From contig CAJQPP010000078.1 of the NCBI GenBank assembly GCA_905480235.1, positions 1-64,000 on the forward strand: DNA of 64,000 bases. The letters are read 5' to 3'. Within the stretch, counting starts at the first letter, position 1. Each line of letters begins with the position of its first letter. This stretch comes from an uncultured Pirellulaceae bacterium (GTDB lineage Bacteria; Planctomycetota; Planctomycetia; Pirellulales; Pirellulaceae). The notes beneath the pieces are model-generated. The model ran no database searches and was not told where the DNA came from. It saw only the letters and a list, made by a program, of their open reading frames with translations. Shown in pieces: positions 57,129 through 64,000 of this stretch. The translations under genes were made by a program, and so were the position numbers.

Positions 57129-59933
57129 ATGAAGTTTGGTTTCCTTGGTATTGGTTTACTTGTGCTGTTGTGGGCGACAGACCTGCAAGCTCAGTCACTC
57201 ACCGAAAAACTTATGGCAGAAGATCCTGCCCGGTTGGCCGAAGAGGCGAGGGAGCGGGGCGATATTGTGCGTGGTGCTATTCTTTATCACCAAGCCAATA
57301 CCAATTGTGCCAAGTGCCATCGCGCGTCCGCTGAGCAAGATAGATTCGGTCCCAATCTTAGCGAGCTTTCAAAAGACTCGGCCGATCTCTCGATCGTGGA
57401 GTCGATCCTTGCGCCCTCAAAAGTTATCAAGGAAGGTTACGAAACGATTGTCGCCAGTACTTTGGATGGCGCGGTTCATTACGGGATGGTTGTTGAGAAA
57501 GATGCTGACCAAATCGTTCTGCGTGATCAGTCTAATATCGATCTTTTAATTACCATCCGCACGGAGGATCTAGACGAACTTCAGACGGGTCGTAAATCCA
57601 TGATGCCAGAAGGACTGGCAGATCAACTTGCCAACCGACAACAGTTCCTTGATTTAGTCAGGTATGTGATCGATATCAAGGAACGTGGCAGCGCGGCCGA
57701 GGAACAAGTTGTCAAAGGCCCGCGCCTCAGGCGACTCAGTGATCCATTGGAAGCACGAATTCTAATGCATGAGCATCAATGCAACTCTTGCCATAGCAGC
57801 GCCTCCCTAGCCGGCGTAGTCTCAGATCGCCAGCCACCCGATCTCAAGTGGCTGGCCGGTCGCACCCACCCCAGCTACCTCGAATCCTACATCGCAGACC
57901 CGCATGGTGTTAAACCCGGGACCTTGATGCCTCATACATTGGGGCACCTAAGTCAAACCGAGGTCGCCGCGCACGCCGAAGCGATCACGCACTTTCTGGT
58001 TGGGTCAGCCGAAAAAACGGCGGCACCTGTGCTTGCTGATACGACCGCCATCTCACCGGGCTACGAATTATTCCAGTCCGTGGGATGCGTCGCCTGCCAC
58101 GCACCACGCAACCAGGATGGAACCGAACAACCCCTCGAAGACAGTTTGCCGTTAGGTGACTTAAACGCAAAATATCTGCTCGGTGGCTTGGTCGAATTTC
58201 TGGAGGATCCACTCAAATCACGAATCAGCGGTCGCATGCCCAACATGCAATTGACTCACTACGAAGCAGTTGAGCTGGCAAATTTCCTTCTGCAGAAACC
58301 TGTCGAACCCTCCAACTCATGGCAACTTGATCCGGCAAAGGTAGCGCAAGGAAAAGCGATGTTCCTTCAATTGGGTTGCCACCGTTGCCACGACAACATG
58401 ATCGCTTCTCCGCCCCCAACCCTCGCCTCCACTGCAATTCCTATGTTGCGACCAGGAAAAGGATGCTTGCAATCAGCGCAAGCCAAAGAAAGCTCTAGCA
58501 CCGAGGTTCCCGATTACCAATTTACCGATCAGGAACGTGATCTGATCAATGGCTATATCAGCAATCATGCCCGCGAAAACCTGGCTTTGACCACCAACGA
58601 TCGAATCGACGTCAGCCTGCGAACTTTTAACTGCATCGCTTGTCACGATCGGGATCAACTGGGCGGGGTAACTGACATGAGGAACCCTCATTTCCAAACG
58701 GACGATTTGAATCTCGGTGACCAAGGTCGCATCCCTCCGACGCTGACGGGAGTTGGCAGTAAACTGGACGCTCCTTGGATGCGAGACGTGCTAGTGAATG
58801 GTCGCGGGATTCGCCCTTACATGAAAACCCGTATGCCCCAGTACGGCGCGGACAATGTAGAGCCTTTGGTCGAATTATTCCAAGCCACTGATCGACTCGG
58901 TACGAATGTTGAGTTTGCCAAATTTGACGATCAAAAAAAGATGCGAGAACTAGGTCGCACCTTGGTCGGAAACAAAGGACTGAATTGCGTGGCCTGCCAC
59001 ACTTATCAATACAAGATGTCCGATACCATGCCTGCCGTCGATCTCACGGAAATGGCCGAACGCCTTAATAAGGATTGGTTTTACGAGTACATGCTGCGAC
59101 CTCAAAAATACAGTCCGAACACGGTCATGCCCTCATTTTGGCCAGGAGGTCGAGCGATTCGAGAAGATCTCGAAGGCGATGCGGCTTACCAAATCGAAGC
59201 CATTTGGCAGTACCTTCTCGACGGTCGCCAAGCGCCTATGCCAGATGGCGTGGTCAGGAAACCGATGGAGATTGTGGTCACAGATAAAGCCCGGATGTTG
59301 AGACGAAAATATCCGGGAATCGGCAAGCGGGGCATCGGAGTCGGATATCCGGGCGAGGTGAACCTGGCATTTGATGCAGAACATCTCCGCTTGGCCACCC
59401 TTTGGCGAGGTAAATTCCTTGATCCCTCGGGGGTTTGGAGAGGGCAGGGGTCTGGAGAAGCTAGACCGATGGGACGGCCCATTCAATTTGCCAAGGGACC
59501 CGATCTCGACAGCTCGGCTCATCCCTGGGTGGACGATAGTGGCCGCCCGCCGAATCATCGGTTTCGCGGTTACACTTTAGACTCCCAACAGCAACCGACA
59601 TTCCAGTATGAGATCGGTGATCTGGCGGTTCAGGAAACGTATCATCCCATTCAGGAAGGCGATTCTGAGGTGACCCAACTTCAGCGAATCGTTCGCATTG
59701 CTGCCCCCGAAACAAGCGCTGCTTCGCTTCGCTTCCGAGTCGCCAAAGCCGACACCATTTCGCAGTCATCCGACGGCACGTACGAACTACCGAACGGCCT
59801 AAAAATACGTGTCGTCGGGGAACTTCCTGCAAGCGTAATCGATACCGCTGACGGCCAAAAACAATTGCAAGTAACCATTGAACTGAATACCAAAGAAACC
59901 CAGAGATTGGTCTTCGAGTACCTAATACCATGA
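57129..59933 (+). CDS. Exported multi-CxxCH c-type cytochrome (six CxxCH motifs)
   Basis: CAKCH, CNSCH, CVACH, CHRCH, CIACH, CVACH; signal peptide MKFGFLGIGLLVLLWATDLQAQ. Confidence 0.9.
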   Translation: MKFGFLGIGLLVLLWATDLQAQSLTEKLMAEDPARLAEEARERGDIVRGAILYHQANTNCAKCHRASAEQDRFGPNLSELSKDSADLSIVESILAPSKVIKEGYETIVASTLDGAVHYGMVVEKDADQIVLRDQSNIDLLITIRTEDLDELQTGRKSMMPEGLADQLANRQQFLDLVRYVIDIKERGSAAEEQVVKGPRLRRLSDPLEARILMHEHQCNSCHSSASLAGVVSDRQPPDLKWLAGRTHPSYLESYIADPHGVKPGTLMPHTLGHLSQTEVAAHAEAITHFLVGSAEKTAAPVLADTTAISPGYELFQSVGCVACHAPRNQDGTEQPLEDSLPLGDLNAKYLLGGLVEFLEDPLKSRISGRMPNMQLTHYEAVELANFLLQKPVEPSNSWQLDPAKVAQGKAMFLQLGCHRCHDNMIASPPPTLASTAIPMLRPGKGCLQSAQAKESSSTEVPDYQFTDQERDLINGYISNHARENLALTTNDRIDVSLRTFNCIACHDRDQLGGVTDMRNPHFQTDDLNLGDQGRIPPTLTGVGSKLDAPWMRDVLVNGRGIRPYMKTRMPQYGADNVEPLVELFQATDRLGTNVEFAKFDDQKKMRELGRTLVGNKGLNCVACHTYQYKMSDTMPAVDLTEMAERLNKDWFYEYMLRPQKYSPNTVMPSFWPGGRAIREDLEGDAAYQIEAIWQYLLDGRQAPMPDGVVRKPMEIVVTDKARMLRRKYPGIGKRGIGVGYPGEVNLAFDAEHLRLATLWRGKFLDPSGVWRGQGSGEARPMGRPIQFAKGPDLDSSAHPWVDDSGRPPNHRFRGYTLDSQQQPTFQYEIGDLAVQETYHPIQEGDSEVTQLQRIVRIAAPETSAASLRFRVAKADTISQSSDGTYELPNGLKIRVVGELPASVIDTADGQKQLQVTIELNTKETQRLVFEYLIP

Positions 59934-61411
59934 TGAACTTTTTTATCCAGCCAATGCTGCTGCTCTCCATCACCGTCGCTTACCAACAAGAACCGTTGGG
60001 AGAGTATTGGGGTACCGGCGAACGGGAATCTCAATATTACCGCATGGTCGATGTGCCACTTCCCGAGGCCATGGCAATCGAAGCCGGCAGTTTCGAGGTC
60101 ATGCCCAATGGAAAACAACTGGCCATTGCCACACGGCGGGGTGATATCTTATTAGCCGATGGGGTTTTTCAAAAATACCCACAACCGACTTTTGATACGT
60201 TTGCCAGCGGCCTGGATGAAGTATTTGGCATGGCCTATCGGGACGGTTCATTTTGGGTAACGCAACAGACGGAAACCACACGCATTACCGACAGCAACCA
60301 AGATGGCAAGGCTGACCAATTCGAGACTTTGAGCGACGCCTGGGGATTTCGACACTACCATGAATTTTCATTTGGTTCCAAGCCAGATGCTGATGGCAAT
60401 ATCTGGGTAGCGCTCTGCCTCTCCAAGTCCTACCACTCGGACGCACCGTTCCGCGGATGGTGCGTCAAAATAACTCCCGATGGAAAGACCATTCCTGTCT
60501 GCAGTGGCATCCGCAGTCCCTGCGGCATCGGCCCCAACGAACACGACGTTATGTTCTACGCCGAAAGCCAAGGACCTTGGAATGGATCCTGCTCGCTAAA
60601 GGTACTGCAGCCGGGTGGGTTCATGGGGCACCCCGTCAGTTTCAATTGGTATGACTTAGTTCCAGAAATGGAAAAACCAGAAGTAGAACCCAACACGCCC
60701 TCACGTTTGGAAACTGAACGTCAGCGCGTTAAGGAATTAGTACCCTACGCCGTTGTGTTTCCGTACAAACGCATGGGTCGCTCGATCAGTGGATTTGTGG
60801 TTGATCGCACCGGTGGTAAGTTTGGTCCATTTGAAAACCAAATTTTCATCGGTGACTTCAGTTTGGGTGTCGTGATGAGAGCCACTACGGAAAAAATCAA
60901 TGGTGTCTGGCAAGGCGCTTGCTACCCCTTTCGCGAGGGATTCGCGACCGGCTTGTTGGCAGTCCAATTTACTCCGAACGGGAATCTGATTGCCGGCGGT
61001 ACGAACCGCGGTTGGCCCGTTCGTGGACCCAAGGCTTACGCCATCCAGCGACTCGACTGGACAGGCCTTACGCCCTTTGAAATTAAACAGGTTCAGGTGA
61101 CTCCCAAGGGGTTTCGCCTGGAATTTACACTGCCTGTCAATCGTGAACTGGCAGGGCAACCTGAAAACTATCAACTTGGCACGTTTACCCACATCTATCA
61201 GCAGGGCTATGGCAGCCCGGAAGTCGATCAAACCACGCCAACCGCCACCGCTGCAACGGTCTCCGCGGATGGTTTAACGGTGCTGCTGGAGGTTCCCGAT
61301 CGCGTAAAAGGGCACGTGCATGAGTTTTACTTAGGTAAAATCAACTCGTCGACGGGCGAACCCTTGTTGCATCCCGATGCCTATTACACTCTGAATGAAA
61401 TTCCGGAATAG
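59930..61411 (+). CDS. Beta-propeller protein (sorbosone/glucose dehydrogenase-like), translationally coupled to the cytochrome
   Basis: ATGA overlap with the preceding stop; 'LDEVFGMAYRDGSFWVTQQTETTRITDSNQDGKADQFETLSDAWG'. Confidence 0.8.
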   Translation: MMNFFIQPMLLLSITVAYQQEPLGEYWGTGERESQYYRMVDVPLPEAMAIEAGSFEVMPNGKQLAIATRRGDILLADGVFQKYPQPTFDTFASGLDEVFGMAYRDGSFWVTQQTETTRITDSNQDGKADQFETLSDAWGFRHYHEFSFGSKPDADGNIWVALCLSKSYHSDAPFRGWCVKITPDGKTIPVCSGIRSPCGIGPNEHDVMFYAESQGPWNGSCSLKVLQPGGFMGHPVSFNWYDLVPEMEKPEVEPNTPSRLETERQRVKELVPYAVVFPYKRMGRSISGFVVDRTGGKFGPFENQIFIGDFSLGVVMRATTEKINGVWQGACYPFREGFATGLLAVQFTPNGNLIAGGTNRGWPVRGPKAYAIQRLDWTGLTPFEIKQVQVTPKGFRLEFTLPVNRELAGQPENYQLGTFTHIYQQGYGSPEVDQTTPTATAATVSADGLTVLLEVPDRVKGHVHEFYLGKINSSTGEPLLHPDAYYTLNEIPE

Positions 61412-61417
61412 AACCCT

Positions 61418-63730
61418 ATGCTCAACCCGACAAACATCCTTGCAAGCGGATTATGGATATTGCTTATTTGGGTTGGTAGCGGTGCTCAAACGCTCGCTCA
61501 AAACTCCGAAACCGGCGGAAAGGCAAGGCTGGAGGCTTGGAAGCAGCACCAGAGCATGGCTGAGGCATCGCCCTTTAAGGACGGTATCTGGCAAGCCCTT
61601 GGTCCGAAATTCGCGGGTGGTCGCATTGAATCCATTGACGCTCCACGAGGCGATCGCAGCACGATTTATGCTGGAGTTGGTGCCGGAGGGATCTGGAAAA
61701 CCGAGAACGGCGGACTCACCTGGCGTCCCATCTTTGATCAGCAATCTACGTTTGCCATAGGTGACTTAACCATCGCCCCCAGCAACCCCAACATCATTTG
61801 GGTCGGTACGGGAGAGTGCCATCTGTCACGCACCTCCTATCCAGGCAATGGAGTGTTTAAATCCATGGACGCCGGAGAAACTTGGACCCACATGGGCCTG
61901 CCAGATTCTGCTCACATCGGCAAAGTCGTGATTGATCCCAACGATCCCGAGCTCGTTTACGTCGCTGCGATGGGGCGAAATGATCGAGGAGGACAACGCG
62001 GTATTTTTAAGACAACCGATGGCGGCGCCTCCTTCCAACGGGTCCTATTCGATGGCGAACGGGTAGCATTCGTGGACTTGGTGATCGATCCCAATGATGC
62101 GTCGCGTCTGTTTGCGACATCCTGGGATCGCAGCGGTCAAGGTCGCAGCGGCGTCTTTCGCAGTGAAGACCACGGAGCAACGTGGCAGAGACTGGGCGGC
62201 GGGTTATTGGAAAAACAGGTCGACCGGGTTGCTCTGGATGTCGCTGCCTCTCAACCCGGTGTGGTTTATGCCATGATGTGTGATGCATCAACGCCGGAAC
62301 TTGCCAAACGGAAACCGGCTGCCGTCTTATTTCGATCCGATGATCATGGTGATACGTGGCAACGTGCTCACGAAGATTATTTGCCGACTTATGTCGGCTG
62401 GGATTTTTGCGATCTGCGAGTTGCACCCGATGATGCCGACCGTGTTTACGTGGGCGGCTTGCGACTTATTGTCTCCACTGATGGAGGAAAGACCTTTCAA
62501 GGCGAAGGCGGGTTTGCCGTCAATCGCGATCCCAAAGACGTCTTTCGTTTGCACGCTCACCGTGGGATCGGGATGCATCTCGATGTCCATGACATCTGGA
62601 TCGATCCCGAGGATCCCCAGCGTGTCATGCTGGGGAATGACGGAGGTCTTTACGTCTCCTGGAATCGCGGTCAGACCTGGCTCCACTTGAATAATTTACC
62701 GATCGCCGAATTTTACCGAGTCCATCTTGACCAACAAAAGCCTTTTCGAATTTGGGGAGGGACTCAGGATAACGCCTCATTTGTGGCCCCTGCGACAGCA
62801 CGTTTTGTGACCGGTGCGGATGACTCATGGCAACAAGTCTTTTTGGATCCTTGGTCGGGGGGCGACGGCTTTTCCACTTTTCCCGATCCACGCGACCCGC
62901 AAACCACTTACTACACCCAGCAAAACGGTGACTTGAAAAGATCGCGACTGGGACAGTTGCGACCGGAGAAATCCATTCGCCCTCATTCCAGAAATATGTC
63001 ACCCAATCCGCATGCGAAAGATCCCGAGAAATCGGTAAGTAAGCAGCAATCGAGTCGCCTGAATTTTGCTTGGGACACCCCATTCATGGCTTCGTGGCAA
63101 CCCGGAGATACCGTTTTGTATTGTGCTGCTCAATGTGTTCTACGATCCCAGGATCGTGGGGACACTTGGACACGAATCAGCCCTGACTTGGGTTCACGTG
63201 GGCTCTTGGCGTTAACAGAATCCCCGCGCGACGCCTTGCGTCTGGCCGCGGGTGGCGGTCGCGGCAACGTCCACGTCACATCCGATGCTGGGCAAACATG
63301 GAAAGCCATAAAGGGCCTGCCGAAAAAGGTTGTACGCGACATTTTATGCTGTCCTCACAATGCCGACCGTCTGTTTGTCGCACTGTCGGGTAAACCCGAC
63401 CACGATCCCCAAGCTTACCTGTTCATGAGTGAGGATTTTGGAGAGACTTGGCTACCGCGATCAAACGGCTTGCCAGCCGAATCCATCAATGCATTGGCCG
63501 CCGACCCCACGCACCCCGGCCTTTTGTTCGCGGGTACCGATCTAGGTGTTTATGTTTCTCTGGACCACGGTGAAACGTGGCATTCCCTTTGCCAATCTCT
63601 GCCAACGGCTCCCGTCGTCGATTTGGCAGTCCACGGCGCAGACGCAGCGTTGGTCGCTGCCACTCACGGACTGGGCATATTCCTGCTGGATATCGGACCG
63701 ATCCAAGAGGCAGCGAGTCGGCAGAAATGA
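61418..63730 (+). CDS. BNR/Asp-box (Vps10/sortilin-like) beta-propeller exported protein
   Basis: Repeated S/T-x-D-x-G-x-T-W: 'TENGGLTWRPI', 'SMDAGETWTHM', 'SEDHGATWQRL', 'SDDHGDTWQRA', 'SQDRGDTWTRI', 'TSDAGQTWKAI', 'SLDHGETWHSL'. Confidence 0.85.
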   Translation: MLNPTNILASGLWILLIWVGSGAQTLAQNSETGGKARLEAWKQHQSMAEASPFKDGIWQALGPKFAGGRIESIDAPRGDRSTIYAGVGAGGIWKTENGGLTWRPIFDQQSTFAIGDLTIAPSNPNIIWVGTGECHLSRTSYPGNGVFKSMDAGETWTHMGLPDSAHIGKVVIDPNDPELVYVAAMGRNDRGGQRGIFKTTDGGASFQRVLFDGERVAFVDLVIDPNDASRLFATSWDRSGQGRSGVFRSEDHGATWQRLGGGLLEKQVDRVALDVAASQPGVVYAMMCDASTPELAKRKPAAVLFRSDDHGDTWQRAHEDYLPTYVGWDFCDLRVAPDDADRVYVGGLRLIVSTDGGKTFQGEGGFAVNRDPKDVFRLHAHRGIGMHLDVHDIWIDPEDPQRVMLGNDGGLYVSWNRGQTWLHLNNLPIAEFYRVHLDQQKPFRIWGGTQDNASFVAPATARFVTGADDSWQQVFLDPWSGGDGFSTFPDPRDPQTTYYTQQNGDLKRSRLGQLRPEKSIRPHSRNMSPNPHAKDPEKSVSKQQSSRLNFAWDTPFMASWQPGDTVLYCAAQCVLRSQDRGDTWTRISPDLGSRGLLALTESPRDALRLAAGGGRGNVHVTSDAGQTWKAIKGLPKKVVRDILCCPHNADRLFVALSGKPDHDPQAYLFMSEDFGETWLPRSNGLPAESINALAADPTHPGLLFAGTDLGVYVSLDHGETWHSLCQSLPTAPVVDLAVHGADAALVAATHGLGIFLLDIGPIQEAASRQK

Positions 63731-64000
63731 AGTTTTTATTCGTCAAGAATTTCGGTCACTCATGCAGGTTTAAGTTACCGTTTCACCCTCCTGACGCGCC
63801 GAAATTATGGCGACCTTCCTCGTTCACTCTCCCATGTCTTTGCTGAGGGAGTGTTTCATGTTTTCCAAAATTCGAGAAACTGGCTTGGGTTACTCGCTAC
63901 AAATTCTTTTCAATCGCGTTGTACCCTGCCGATTATTTCGTTGTCGTAGATTTCTAATTCTGGAACTACCCGAGCCACCTCAAACAGCCTCACGGCCTTT

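Noticed and set aside
1-64000. tRNA, rRNA, integrase, transposase, toxin-antitoxin or phage-defence genes
   Set aside because: Looked for by eye on both strands in intergenic regions; none recognised. A tRNAscan/Infernal run would be needed to exclude small RNAs.

Overview
The window reads as a chromosomal segment of a planctomycete, probably Pirellulaceae-like. The basis is the set of hallmark families present: DUF1559 pilin-like, PEP-CTERM, DUF1501/DUF1800 pair, DUF1571, large multi-CxxCH cytochrome, LptD-like protein and N-terminal-barrel/beta-helix proteins. Gene content in order: S41 protease (5' truncated); barrel + beta-helix surface protein; lipoprotein; DUF1571 protein; LptD-like protein; DgkA; a thioredoxin-like gene interrupted by one in-frame TGA; a PEP-CTERM / LacI / DUF1559 cluster; a probable beta-glucan utilisation locus (1168-aa alpha/alpha-barrel-like protein, GH-A TIM barrel, GH16, sulfatase, porin); tpiA-secG-yicC-gmk-rpoZ; a Pil-Chp-like chemosensory cluster; split coaC/coaB; YchF-like GTPase; TgpA-DUF58-MoxR; methyltransferase; DUF1501/DUF1800; and a multiheme cytochrome / beta-propeller operon. 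Strongest candidates for new biology: (1) a probable selenoprotein at 13670-14725 with a UGA codon in a 'MW-U-PGK' context and a bacterial SECIS-like hairpin 25 nt downstream; (2) a twin-operator promoter architecture repeated upstream of the PEP-CTERM and DUF1559 genes, flanking a LacI regulator; (3) a PilJ/ChpA-type chemosensory module with a giant LEQxx-repeat receiver protein and an FHA-EAL(degenerate)-SPOR protein, sitting between rpoZ and coaC/coaB; (4) a candidate glucan-phosphorylase-like 1168-aa protein in the glucan locus. No tRNA, rRNA, CRISPR array or transposase was recognised. All calls are by eye, with no database searches.
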